A stretch of DNA of 64,000 bases. It comes from Rhynchospora pubera. Taxonomy: Eukaryota > Streptophyta > Magnoliopsida > Poales > Cyperaceae. This document shows, piece after piece, positions 12,475-24,980 of this stretch. Under the pieces are notes generated by a model that searched no databases, was not told the origin of the DNA, and worked only from the letters and a program-made list of their open reading frames with translations. Position 1 is the stretch's first letter. The number at the start of each line of letters is the position of its first letter. The stretch is taken from the NCBI GenBank assembly GCA_028095005.1, contig CM051462.1, forward strand, positions 238,632,973 to 238,696,972, in the 5' to 3' direction. A program made the translations under genes and the position numbers.

Positions 12475-15085
12475 TCAAGGGGTAAGCCTCTGGGGGTCAC
12501 GAGGGAAGAGAGAAGATTTGCGGATGTTGTTAAGGCCACAAAACAGCATTACAACTCTCTCCAACCCCACTCCAAACCCGCCATGTGGCGGTGCACCGTA
12601 TCTACAAAAGCAAAGTCACAGCACAAATTAGACTACAAATATATACCGTGACTACAACTGGGAAATGCGGAGTTGGTAATATATAGTAGTACCTGAAAGA
12701 ATCAATATATGAAGAAATAGTGTTGACATCAATGCCACATTTCCCCGCACGCTCTGTGAGTAAATCTGGAAGGTGTACCCTTTGTGCTCCTGATATAATC
12801 TCCTCGCCTATCACAAGTATTTCCAAAATATATAGGAATACAGAAAATAAAAGTTCAGACTTGTTAAATATGAAAAAAAAAATGAAATGAAGAAGAAATG
12901 AGGCTTACCTCGAATAAAGACGTCAAAAGAGTTGCTATAATCAGGGTCATCATAACAGGGCATGGTGTAGAAGGGCCTGACCCCCAGTGGATATCGCGTC
13001 AGTATATAGAAGTCCGTATTGTATCTGTTTATAGCATGTTACAGTTAATATTTTACAATAGTGAAATCGACTAAGTCATTAAAGCAACGAAAGATAAAAG
13101 AACTAACTTGTCACTGACAAGCTTCCCCAATTTCTTCTCAGCCTCAGTATTAAGGTCTCCCATTGGTTCAATTTCTACCCCTGCTTCCTGCTTATATATC
13201 ATCTCCAAAAATGTCACACAACCGATAAAACACTTTTGCTATTATTTGAAGTATAAGTGCAGTTGTCATGCTCTTCTATTCATTTTTTCATCAAAAGCTT
13301 TTATCCATTTTATGTTTAAAATTACAGAACACCGGTTTAAAGCATCATTAAGTCATCAATAGCCGAGCTAATAGAAATAATTAGCATGTTGAACAGATAT
13401 GAAATATAACAGAAAAAGATAAGGCACCTTGAGCATTTGAATACCCTCATCATAAGTAAGCCGAAGCGTCTCAGGCAGGTACTGCATGCAGGAAACAATG
13501 GTACACGAAACTATCAGAAAAGGCATCTTCAATAGAGATTAATACTTGTAAGACTTATTCCTGACCACTCGAATCAAACTCAAAACCAAAAGGAAGTGAA
13601 TCATTTTACCTTCAGGGGTTGAAATGGGTACTGACGATTAATGCTCTCAAGCTCTTTGCTGCAGTTCTTATTAAGGTGGTTAAACATTGCCACAAACAAT
13701 CTATCCACTATATCACAAACCTGCAATGCATCAAATTGAATAAATTCAAAAGTGAATCAGTGCTTCCCTTTTGCCCTCGACAAAAGAGAGATGTGGACTG
13801 AACAGCTGGAAGTGTTAGTGTAAGTACCTCGAAATAATGTTCCATAATCTCCATTTCAACATCAAGGCCTACAAACTCACAAAGATGCCTGTGGGTGTAG
13901 GAATCCTCAGCTCTAAACACGGGTCCCACTTCAAAAACACGGCCAAAATCACCACAAATGGTCATCTGTTTGTAAAGCTGGGGAGATTGTGCTAAGCAAG
14001 CAGGCTGCCCTTTGTAGTCAAGCTTGAAAACTGCTGCACCACCTTCACTTGACCCTGCTATCAGCTTGGGGCTGTGGATCCCAACAAAATCCTCTGAGAG
14101 AAGGAACTGCCTAAACACATTCTCCACCTGGCACTGGATACGGAAAATGGCCTGGTTTGCAGGGGTGCGGAGGTCGAGCACCCTATAGTTGAGCCTGGTG
14201 TCCTGGCCCACACGCACTAGCTGCTCTCCGGTCTCCTCAGCCTTCTTGAATTCAGTTTCGCTGCGTGAAGCATCTTCAATATTGAAAGGGAGATTGGGCA
14301 CGGCTCTGTTGACGCAATAAAGCTTCCTCACCTGGATCTCAACCTGTAGTTTGAATTTGAATTTGAATTTGACGCGTCAGTATTGTAGTTTATAGAGTAT
14401 GAGAGGGGACAGAGAGAGAGAGAGAGTATTGTAGCAACCTGTTGGGTGGTGCCTTTGATGGGCTCCTTGGGGACAGAAATGAGACCCTCGATATCGACAA
14501 TGGACTCCTTGCTGAGGGAGGTGGCGAAGCGCACCATCTGGGGACTGACGAGGTCCTTAGAGACGAGAAGCACGCACTGCACGGTGGTCATGCTCTGGCG
14601 CAGGACGAGAAAAGCCATCTTCTTGCTGACAGGGCGTATGACCTGGGCTGCTCCTCTTATCAAGACGCTCTGGTCCTTCATCTCAGCACACAGATGCTTC
14701 ACACCTTTTATTTATTTATTTACGATTTAGTAATTAATATAACAGATACAGAAGCAGAAGCAGAAGCAGATATTAATAGTCACCACTTACGAGTCCAGGT
14801 GCGGCCAGTGACAGATTTGGACTGGATATCTTGGACGGGAATGTCGCCGTAATTGGAGGAGAGAGGGTCGGCTTCGTCGGACTCAGAGGCTGCGGCGGCG
14901 GGCCTAGATCTGGCCTGCAGGCGCTGGGCGGCCTTCTCGGCTTTCTCGGCCTTCTTAGCATCTTTTTTGGCTTTGCTCTTGCTAATGCTACTGCTGCTGC
15001 TGCTGCCGCCGCCTTCTCCTTCAACTTCAACTGCAACTTCATCTGGGGTCGGGCTGCTTAAACTGAGGGAAGCCATGTGCTCCAT
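12475..15085 (-). CDS. Aspartate--tRNA ligase, cytosolic (stand-alone copy)
   Basis: Nine exons: 14791-15085, 14439-14704, 13828-14343, 13610-13720, 13428-13481, 13108-13187, 12909-13024, 12693-12807 and 12475-12601. They give 559 aa, or 556 aa if the second Met at 15076 is used. The enzyme charges tRNA-Asp in the cytosol. Order: Lys/Ala-rich N-extension, OB-type anticodon-binding domain (SVLIRGAAQVIRPVSKK), class II core with flipping-loop sequence AGSSEGGAAVF, motif 2 FRAEDSYTHRHLCEF, and motif 3 GGFGVGLERVVMLF near the C-terminus. Length and exon pattern fit the plant cytosolic enzyme; the Arabidopsis member (IBI1) is also the receptor for the priming agent BABA. The eight exons after the first have exactly the same lengths as the AspRS exons of the downstream fusion gene (266, 516, 111, 54, 80, 116, 115, 127 nt). 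This copy keeps its own ATG and is probably the parent. Confidence 0.93.
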
Positions 15086-16093
15086 CGATCCGATCGATGC
15101 TTTCTTTGCGCCGCCGCCGGGGGTTACTTGACAAACGAATTGGGATAACTCAACTGGAGGCGGCGTAGAGGGCGTTCGAGAAAAAGAGGGAGCTGTTGAT
15201 TCGCATGCGGTTACTCGGCAGGGTTCGCTACTTGATTCACCCAGGTGGGGTAATCGAGCTTCGCTCGATCCATGCGTTTGTAATTTTAATATTTTTACAT
15301 ATAATCTATGAAATTTATGGCATATATTTTTCTATAATTGATGACCAAATAGACAACCTGATCTACTCAAAAAAAATTAAAAGAACACAAATCTTTTTGC
15401 CTTCTTATTTTTTTTCAATGTGCAACATAAGTTAATCGTATGTATTGTATCTATTTGAATATATATATATATAGTTTGAGGATCTTTGTCAATTCTATGA
15501 TCCTTTTGTAATTTGGAAGAGAAGATAAATTAATCATAATTTTGTAATTTGGAAGAGAAGATAAATTAATCATAATATCAACAATATTTCGAATTTAATC
15601 TTCAGCTCACACAAATCATGTTACACAACAAATGACTAAATCATGTTAATATGAGACGACTTATATACATGTTTGAAAATTATACACAAAATGTCAAACT
15701 TACACAACAAATGACAAAATATATACGCCGGACATATTATGTACCTAGATTGCAATTTAGTATATCATATAAATTCCTTAGAACATAATCTTTTCTTCAA
15801 AATGTAGAACAATTTTGTCTTGACACATAAAATAAACTTAGAAATTCTTGATGATAGAACAATCTAAATATAGAGATTGTATTCACAGTTTTACACACAA
15901 AGATGCATGAAAAAATTATAAGAACAAAAATTTCAAGAATTTGATAAAAAAGGTACAATTATTATAATGCAAAAAAATGATGTTTAAATTTTAATCTAAC
16001 ATATTAATAGAAATAAGGTCCCAGCTCCAAAATCAAGCAGAAAATTTTTGAAATACACATAATTAGAGAGCATACGCAAAAGAAGGAATATAA
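15086..16093. other. intergenic; upstream region of AspRS with a 36-bp tandem duplication
   Basis: No gene is seen. A 36-bp unit beginning TTTGTAATTTGGAAGAG is repeated head to tail without change at 15505-15540 and 15541-15576. The part next to 15085 should hold the AspRS promoter; I see no certain TATA box. Confidence 0.55.
15505..15576. repeat. tandem duplication, 2 x 36 bp
   Basis: Two adjacent identical 36-bp units (15505-15540, 15541-15576). The identity suggests a recent replication-slippage event. Confidence 0.9.
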
Positions 16094-16530
16094 CTAAATT
16101 GCCTTTTCAAACCCAGCCATATCGAATTTGACCAAAGCCGGTACCAACCCAGCCTAAACTGCACGCTGTTGGTTTGCTGGAAACTTGCACAGCTCATATA
16201 AAGTTGTCGCCGCCTCACGCATGCACTGACGATCAACACCCTTTGACAGCAGCCATGACAACACAGGGAAAACCGACGGGTGGGCCCCAATTGTGCACTT
16301 GCTGACATCAACCATCATAAGGCTCGTCAGAACTGTGGCAGCCATAGCAATAGCCAAAGGCGTCAAATCTCCTTGCGACAACACCACAGCCAGAGCTTCA
16401 ACTGCCCCATCAACTATCAGACTGACACGCGTGTCATCTCCATCAAGGCTCAACCTTAATAACGCCCGCAAGGCAACTTCTTGCGACTCTCCAAGAGACA
16501 CCACATGACGCAATAACGCTGTCACAATTC
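16094..16530 (-). pseudogene. ARM-repeat (U-box/ARM type) gene relic
   Basis: An exon-like segment begins after an AG acceptor at 16531-16532 and encodes helical armadillo-type repeats (GIVTALLRHVVSL, EALAVVLSQGDLTPLA, MREAATTLYELCKFP). It is interrupted by TAG at 16154-16156, where relatives have a basic residue before an AGLVPALV-like repeat. The same frame then continues as AGLVPALVKFDMAG to a second stop at 16094-16096. I recognise the style of plant U-box/ARM ubiquitin ligases but see no U-box or other convincing exons nearby. Most likely a decayed gene fragment; a truncated expressed exon cannot be excluded. Confidence 0.6.
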
Positions 16531-17969
16531 CTGATTTAGTGGCCCAATACCGAAATTGAGAGCTGGATTTGACATAATAGTAGAAGCTGGAGATATAAAG
16601 GAAAAAAAAAATCCAAATACAATATATTATTGTGAATTCCAAAATGCATTCATCCTAACGTTTACAAAGAGGTCAAAGCTTTTTATCTCTTGCCCAAGCT
16701 CTGATATGGCCACCACAGTGAATTATTGGCCCTGACTTTTTCCTCTTTCAGTAATTTATCAATTTACTAAGTAATCAAGTACAGTATGTGAAAGAGATAA
16801 AAGCTAATTAATAGAGATGGAAAACCTGAAAATCACTGAGGCGAACAAAAAAAAAATGAAGCTTGGTTTTCTGTCCTTTTTCGTCCCTAATGTCAGTGCT
16901 CTTAATAATTATAATTTGCCAGCTATCAGTATTTGATCGATCTATTACCTCCGGCGTTCTCGTATCACTTTTTTTTTTAAAAAAAATATGTTATAAAAAG
17001 AAAAGCAAAGTAAAAACTATATAAGAATAAAACTGCAAGTGTCCTTTCAGAGGCATACAATCAAACACCTAATTTACATGATGTCTACCAAAAAAAAAAT
17101 CTGATGCTTCACTGTAATACTGATTTGATGAAATATCATAACCTATTGTGCTATTGGCATGGTGGAGACTTTAATAGAGAAAGAGCGAAGTGTAAATTAA
17201 TCAAAAGCATTTACCTTCAATTGGGGCTTAAGCAAACTTAGAGACTCAGAAAAGGAACGAAGGATGGAGCAAGTGAAATTGATAATGGAATCCATCATTC
17301 ATATAGAGTAATAGAGAAAGAGAAAGAGAAAATAGGTCTCCAAAATTTTTCTTCATCGCTGCTACCTATAAATGAAAGTGAAAATATTAAGATATGAGAG
17401 AAAAGGAGCGGAAAGGGGGCTTCCGTCGGAGACCTGGAAGCTATGTTATCGAGAAAACAAACCTTCATGATCTATTTTTTGATGCGATCCAACAAACGAT
17501 TGTAATTTTTGACATCGGAAACTTCATCGATCTCGCGGTACAGATCAGAGCAAAATAGATGGAGATGTTCATTGGGTTGACATTGGAAAACGGGATTAGC
17601 AGTTTAGAGGCAAGGGAGGCGACTCCAAAATAGAATGAAACCCTAAAAGTTTTATGTGGCCAAAAGAACAGTGTCTGAACGGAACGGGTCCAAATGTTTG
17701 AACAAAAAGGACAGGCAACACAGAAGGCAACAATGCGCTAAGCATTTAAAAATAAAAATATGCTTAAATAACATTAAGCATATTAAGGACGACGCCGTGT
17801 CGCGCAGATAATAACCAAACCATCAACCGATACCCACGCATCTTTATTTATAATACTGAATACTGAATACTGATACTGATGCGGTCATGCGGATGCGGTC
17901 CTAGTAATTAAATTGGATTATACGCGGCTCAAGTACTGTGACAGACCGTGTTTCAGCCCGTAACACACA

Positions 17970-18004
<35 letters not shown>

Positions 18005-19501
18005 CTTTTTTACCGTGAGAAGTTGGATAAAAGAAGAAAGAGGGTGAAATCCGTCGATGTGACCTCCTTTCCGTCCAAAAAATAAAACAACAGATAGAAG
18101 TTACTCCCCTATTAGTAAGAATGTATTCCCTTGTTGAAATAAATATATCTGTTAGCGACATTGATAGAGATCGATAGAGATTGCAAATCACCTCAAAGCA
18201 AAAGGAAAAATTCTTAAACTCTATCATGAATAATTCAATCATTCATTGATTTACACAGTGAAATTAAAAATCAATAACATAAAAATGTTTGATCAATCAA
18301 ATCTGACATAAATAAGTAATTGATCCTAGAAATACAAATCTACATCAATAATTGATCAACTAATACAATCCATATTGAAATCAATTGTTCCAGACTTCTA
18401 GCACAAAAGATGCATAAAAAATAAATCAAAGGAGAAAAAAAATTACCTAAACTTTGGAGAACTGGACAATTAAGAGCGCGCAATTCAGTTCATAGCCGAA
18501 AATCGACCTAAGATAGTCCGATCTAAGTTAAAATCACACAAATTCACCGATTCAGAAATCTTAATCAAAATATACAAAGATAAATTGCGATCTAGAATAA
18601 GAGAGATAGAGAGAAAGAGATTGGATCTAATAATTAAGATAGAAACCTTGACTGAGATAGAGAAGAGTGCAATCGAGGTTTCTATGGAGGTTTCTCGTAG
18701 AGAGAGAAAGCGAGATGGCGTCGAAACCAAAAGCTGTTGGAGAGAGAGATCTTGTTTGAGAGAGAAAGCTTGATCTAGATCTAGGTTTTCTGGAGAGAGA
18801 GAGAGAGAGAGAGAGAGGTTTAATTTCCGATCTATTTTCGAAATAATGAAAGGGGCTTGCCAATCACGTGAGATCGGCTATAATTTGGATAGAAATAAAA
18901 TCACGTGATAAAAATGGAAGGAGGCGCTGTCCTGATTGTTTGATTGTAGGAAATTTGATTACCGTAAGTAATTCCCGTTGCAATTGGGCTAAATATTTTT
19001 CGCTCAAAACGTAAGGTCAAAGAGACAATTTAACCCCTGATTTGAAAACATCTGGTGCACCAATTATATTATCAACGGTTCAGATAATAAATTAAAGAGT
19101 TGGATACACTCTTGATTTGAAGGTTTACACTCTTCCATTGGTGCTTTTAATATAGTAGAGATAGAGATAGAGATAACTGTATAACACTAGAGGCGATGGG
19201 AATAAGGCCACAAGCCGCCACCGTGAACGCAATGACGACGAGAAGCTTATCAGAGGAGGTGTCTCCATCACCTCTGATGAGAACACCAAACCGTCCGAAA
19301 ACCAAAGATTGAAATTCAGGCAGAGAAATTATTCTGTAATAAGAAAGTTTTAGTTTATTTTTTCGGACTAATTCTGTTTGATTTGCGGTCTCTATTGTAT
19401 TTTGTACGTAGTTCCAATTTGTGGGTCATTAATCATTATCATGAGTAGAAAAATATTAGATGCATATTGGGGCTTCTCTTTGGTCATCACTAAATATTGT
19501 A
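16531..19501. other. intergenic with simple repeats
   Basis: No supportable gene. A GAGA-rich tract covers 18600-18816 with a pure (GA)n run near 18791-18816, and an (AT)n microsatellite lies at about 17978-18003. The minus strand around 17450-17620 contains a short peptide-like stretch (LYREIDEVSDVKNYNRLLDR) ending in a stop; I could not tie it to a gene. Confidence 0.45.
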
Positions 19502-19660
19502 GGCTCCGTTTGGATAAGGAGTGGGAAGAAGGGAAGAAGGAAAAAAGTGGGAAGAAATACTGGGAAGTGTGTAACTTTGTGAAGAGTTTGGATTGTTTAA
19601 AATAAATTTATTCTCTTATTCCTTTCTTTTCTTCTTCCCAAATGGAATCCAAACGGAGCC
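19502..19660. mobile_element. Tourist-like MITE, 159 bp
   Basis: Fourteen-base inverted ends GGCTCCGTTTGGAT and ATCCAAACGGAGCC, flanked by GTA on each side (19499-19501, 19661-19663). The 3-bp target duplication and the GG-starting ends that continue into GTTTGG are typical of PIF/Harbinger-derived Tourist elements. The interior is purine-rich and non-coding. Confidence 0.75.
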
Positions 19661-20352
19661 GTACTTTGCAGTTTTAATTCCGACCACAGCTCCTGGTACC
19701 GATATGCTTCTTACCATTGCAAGGTAACTCTTTCTGGAACCAACTGTTATAATTATTATGGTCTATAATAATAAATGTGAACCGGGTTTAATTATTAAAT
19801 GTATCTAAAGGGTGCATCAAATTTTGATGGAAAATCTGATTGACCATGTTCATTTAATTTTGATTCCTTCAATTGCCTTGGTATTAATTAAAAATATTCT
19901 GTCATAATTTGGCACCTATTCATTTTATTTCCGTCCAAGAAAGAAAAATAGACAGAATATTAAAAACGTCATTAATCTTCCATCAAGAAATACCAAAGAA
20001 AATTGGAGAAGATCGAATTTTCGCCTTACGATGTCGTCTCTTCAATCCTGTAAGTTCTAACTCATGAATTTATTTAATTTTATATGAATTACGTGTTTTT
20101 GGAGTATTAATTTCAAAAATATTTTTACGAATTAAATATTCCAATTTCTATCACCAACAACCAATAAGAATTGAAATCGCCGAGGCTACCATGGAATTGG
20201 GCCTACTATTGAAGACAATACTACTTATAACGAAGCTTTCTGATATGATTTCCGGCATGGAATACTCTCCTTTCTTTACTCAGTTCAAAGCTTAATTCAT
20301 AATGGCATACTTATACATGGTCCAGTAATTTACAACTTAAGTGCTCAAAAGT
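19661..20352. other. intergenic
   Basis: AT-rich sequence without a gene or clear repeat. Confidence 0.4.
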
Positions 20353-20900
20353 AGGGCTGTCAATGAAATTCGTTTATCCTTTTAGCTAATTCGTACCATA
20401 CCGTATAAGATGGATATGGATAAAGTTTTATTTTCGTTAAGTTAACGGGTATGGGTATGGGTAAGGAAATTTTTTCGTTAATTTAACGGGTACGGGTACG
20501 AGTAAAAGCTATTTCGTACCGTTTTCATAACAGGTAATTGCCACAATTAAAAAGATACAATTACATGATACATATGACATCTTATATTGTATGATTGGTA
20601 AAAAATATTGCTAGATTTTATTTAAGATCTATAATTCTTTCCATTCAATGTACGAACAAATTAAAAAGCAAAAATCTTAAATATTCGTCATCATTGTTGC
20701 ACTTTATTAATATACTAATTGATATAATTTATTTATACAGAGTGTACAAATTTTATTGTTATTATATCTATTTTTTACCTTTATCGTACAGTACCGTTAA
20801 TTCTTAACGAGTACAGGAAAGGTACGGGTAAAGAAAATTTTAACAGGTGCGGTTATAAAAATACCATCTACCGTACCGTATCGTACCCATTGACAACTGA
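20353..20900. mobile_element. hAT-like non-autonomous element, degenerate, about 550 bp
   Basis: The left end TAGGGCTGTCAATG is mirrored by CATTGACAACTGA at the right. Near the ends, short motifs such as ACGGGTA and its complement recur many times, as in the subterminal repeats bound by hAT transposases. I could not find an 8-bp target duplication, so boundaries are approximate. The ends resemble those of the element at 32816-33162. Confidence 0.55.
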
Positions 20901-23900
20901 TCGAGGGTGTAAACCAAGGTCAACACAAATAATCCTTGTAATCGACTAGTCGCTCGTAGTAGAGTAAAGGTCTCAAACCCACAGAGATGAATATGAGTAT
21001 TAATCTTATTATTTCGTTAAATCTAGACGATAAAAATCGAGAAGAGAATTGAAGTCACAAATAGAACAAATTAAAGAGAAATAAAGGAATGCAATTGCAA
21101 GTAATAAAGATTATGCAAAACAATTGAAATAAATATTTTTGGGGTTTTCTAACGGTTTAAAATAAGATAATAAAAGTGCCTTAGGGTTCGATTTCACCTA
21201 GATCTGGTCATAGAGTCACAAGATTTAACACTGTCGTATTTAGCCTTGCTAATTCGGTCCGAATTCCGGACCGAATTTCACTGTGTAAATGCTATGGTTT
21301 ACTCTTTTGTTGATTTATTCAAGCCAAAGGTCCATCTAGCCATACCTAACTCCCTAACCCTCCGCTTTCGCCTATTGGGTACGGTATTTGGAATGTGATC
21401 TAGTGTTGAATAACCTTCATCGAGTGCATTGCACCCCCAACTTTCGTTGTTCGGTGGACTTACTCGAGTTTACCAATGGTTTTCTACGAGGTATCTAGTT
21501 AGATTTTCGCCTAACTAGAAACGTTGACTTTTGGTTATTAGTTGCTCGACTTTCGCCCTTGACCTACCTCGAAATACTTGTGCAGGACTTGGTTATTATA
21601 ATGGGTTGAATTTCCCAATCGTTGCGGCCGTACAAGAATCGAGCAACACTAGTAATAAATAATTCAAGCACAAGCAATTCAATTAAAATCCCGGAAGTAA
21701 TTAGCTTCGTCCATCAACAAAATAAATAAACTAAGCAAACCAAATATTAGGCTACATCTAGCCCTAAAGCAACAAGTTTTTAGCCTAACATACTAATAGA
21801 AAACATGCAAATATAAATAGATATATCTAAACAATCCATAAATCTAGAAAATAGAGAAATAGTACTAGAGATACACAAATAGATCAAGTTTTTGAGGCAC
21901 AAATCACTGCCAAATGCACAAGAAATAGTAGGGAATCCGTCGGAAAGAGTTGGAGTAGCAAGCAATAGCACTATCTCGTCTCTACCCCCTATCCGAGTCG
22001 CAAAAACCAGAGAAAAATGGCCAAAAACCCGATCCCAGCTCTGCTGGAGAGAGAAAGGTGGAATATGGAATGAAAAATGGCCTTCTTCAAAGATGGAAGG
22101 CGCCTATATCTTCTCCCCTGGCTGTCAGACAGGTTGGCACACGTTTTCCCCCCTTCTAGGTCGAAATCAGGGCCTTCCATAAAGAGAAAACGCGCTAGAA
22201 CACAGCCAGAAGTGTTTCCCTGTATAGCAATTCGGACCGAATTCAGGGGAATTCAGACCGAATTAGTCTCACTGGAATTTCAGGGGTTTGCTTGCGCAGG
22301 AATTCGGTCCGAATTGCAGAGTCTGGTTGAGAAATCTGTCGATTCATCCCGGGTTGTTCCATCAGGCTGAGTCGGGGCATGATCTAGGCTAGGTATGAGT
22401 CGTCTAGCATCTGAATTGCTGCTTTCCTTACTAATTTCCTTGGATTCCTACAAATAAGAGCAAAGTGCAAAAGGCAGTGCCAAATCTGACAAAGAAAGGA
22501 AAAAACATCAATAAATCAAAGTTTTAGTTATGATTTCGATATAAAGTCTGGTAAAAAAAAAATATAAATATGAGACATCAGCAACCCTACTCAAAAGTAA
22601 AGAGTACCAACAATATATGACTGTGTGGACCGTTATGCCCCTCACCTTAGCAAATAATAGACAAAATGATGATCAAGTGTTATAGTTCTTTCTCTTTTAT
22701 TATACATGTAACATGTTGTTTAAAATTGATATATCGTGAAGATTCATATTTGCTTATTAATAGAGTTGATCTTTCGATAGTAATTTAAAAATCAGATTTT
22801 GCCGTTAGTAGTATACACATTTTTACGATTCAATTCATAGTATATATTTGAACATCTGTTAAAGATTATATGTTACTAAATCAAAATGCTTCAAGCAAAA
22901 GAAACTTGCAATAGGGCTACTTTTTTTTTTTGACAACTATATATAGTTTCTGAATTATATAAAGCATAAAAAATAGTATCTAATAAGAAGCATATATACA
23001 ATGCCGTTATACCAGTACAGTAGTTGAATCGAAAAATGAAAATTGTCGTCAAAGATAAAAAAAAAAGGTATGTGCTTAAATTTTCAGATTATTCAAGAAT
23101 TAAAATTTATTGATGAGGCATTACTAGGATTGTTGCATATCTATGAGTGTAAAAGTTTGTTAGTCTATAACGAAATTAAATTGTTATAATTTGTGCATGC
23201 TAACTGAAATGAAATCGTTGGTTTTGCAAAAAAAAAAAAAATAATAAATCATAAAGGAGATGTGGGTGTGACAAACTTTTACCAGCATAAGACATTAATT
23301 ATCTCAAGTAGCAGAAGAAGCAATAAGTAAAATTGAATTGTTAGTCCTTTCTTCCATATTATAAAAAATCCGAACTCTTAACAAAGTTACACACTTCCTA
23401 ATACTTCTTTCCACTTCTTTTCTTATTCCTCTTATTCCCACACCATTCAAACAGAGCCTAAATGAAGTTATTATTCTAATTCAAGCAAGCTAAATTAACA
23501 ATAACATAAACTTATAATTGTAATTAACAATGACTTCATCGAACCCTTTTATATTCTGTCATATGTATATACATTAAAATTATAAAAAAATATAATTTAT
23601 ATAATTTATTGTAAATCTAAATATTCAAATGACATTAGAAGCTAATTCGAGATACTTACAAGTGTTTAAATAACGCCGGAGCTTTAATTAATATTAGTAT
23701 AAGATGTCTTCATATGTGGGCAAATAAAGAAACAAAACAATGTTAGAAAATAAAAATATGTTTCTTAATATACCAACGATATAAATAGATGTGTTATTCA
23801 ACTTATTTTTATATTAGATGGAAAACCAATAAATAGTATTGCTTCGACTGGCGATTGATATCCAACTGCAGATCAAACTAATCAAACGGTAAAAACCCCT

Positions 23901-24980
23901 GTTTACACGCAAGACCTAGCGTGTTACACCTCTTCGCATGCGTGCGTTTATAAGTAGTATAGATATAGAAGTATAGATGTAGATTGACATTCACATAACT
24001 AAGTTAACAACTCAAATGTTCCAACAAACTTTAATATTCTTAAGCTTGCAACAAAAATTATGATATACTTTTTGTGCTAGATTAACTCATATTTAACATT
24101 TTGTCCGAATTTGGGAGATTAAATATCCAAATTTAAAAATTAGAGAGGAATAATTTCAATTATAAAATTTTAGGGGATATACAGAAATTTTCTTTTATTT
24201 TGGCATCATGTCATAAACCTGGAAACAATCATTTTATATTTTATATAATTATAATTAAAAAACGCAAGTTATTAATTCTCAAACACAAATAAATAAATAA
24301 ATAAATTGCGTTTTTAACAAATCAATGAACAGGAAACAGATCCGGAAGTTTACTGGCTGCAAAAAACAATTTTTGGAACGTCCGTCTAGGAAAAATATAA
24401 ATTTAAGGAAGATTACTCTTCAGATTTTATGGGAAACTCACCATTTCGTTTTCCGTTTTCCTTTGGGATGATATAATACTGTTTGTGTATATGAAAAGTA
24501 CTTTTGAATTGATTGATGAGAAAATAAAATTTGGCAGGTAGAATTCAGTGTGAAGAGACTCTCTGAGAGAGAGTATTGCGGCTGGGCCTTAATTTGGATG
24601 TAAAATTGGAGAGGGTCCAGAATTGCAGATGTCAGTGAGAGTGAGCGAGCCCAAGGATTTTATTATATGGGAATTGCAAATGCAAGCAATTGCATATTTG
24701 CATTTGCATCCGTGGAAAACACAATTTAGTAATTTACACTCTCCTTGTCCTCGTCGTCCTCGGCTCCTCGCCCGTCCCGTCCCGTCTGCTTGTTAATTCA
24801 CATCTCATTCTCTGTCCGAAACTCCGGATCCGATAGATAGACAGATAGAGATAGAGATAGACAGATAGATCTCCAATTGGACTCCAATCTCCTCTCCATT
24901 GGGACTTGGGAGATAGCGAATGGGAAGATAGATCTAGATTCTAGGTTCTAGATCAGATCCGATCATCCATCAGAGCATCC
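20901..24980. other. intergenic with decayed repeats; AP-1 mu promoter at the right end
   Basis: About 20900-22450 looks like a decayed dispersed repeat, with AATTCGGTCCGAATT-like motifs recurring in both orientations; I cannot assign it to a family. 23366-23458 is half of a Tourist MITE (listed separately). The stretch before 24981 carries GATAGACA microsatellite repeats (24832-24869), probably in the 5' UTR or promoter of the adaptin gene. No coding gene seen. Confidence 0.45.
23366..23458. mobile_element. truncated Tourist-like MITE, related to 19502-19660
   Basis: Read on the minus strand, this segment follows the left part of the MITE at 19502-19660, including AAGTGTGTAACTTTGT and a terminal GGCTCTGTTTGAAT. 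The opposite end is missing or unrecognisable. Confidence 0.6.

Noticed and set aside
14773..15131. Alternative frames over AspRS exon 1 on both strands
   Set aside because: They arise from the Lys/Ala-rich, GC-biased coding sequence; only the frame that splices into the AspRS core is real.
17450..17620. Minus-strand peptide-like stretch LYREIDEVSDVKNYNRLLDR
   Set aside because: Looks protein-like, but ends in a stop, has no clear splice partners and I cannot assign a family.
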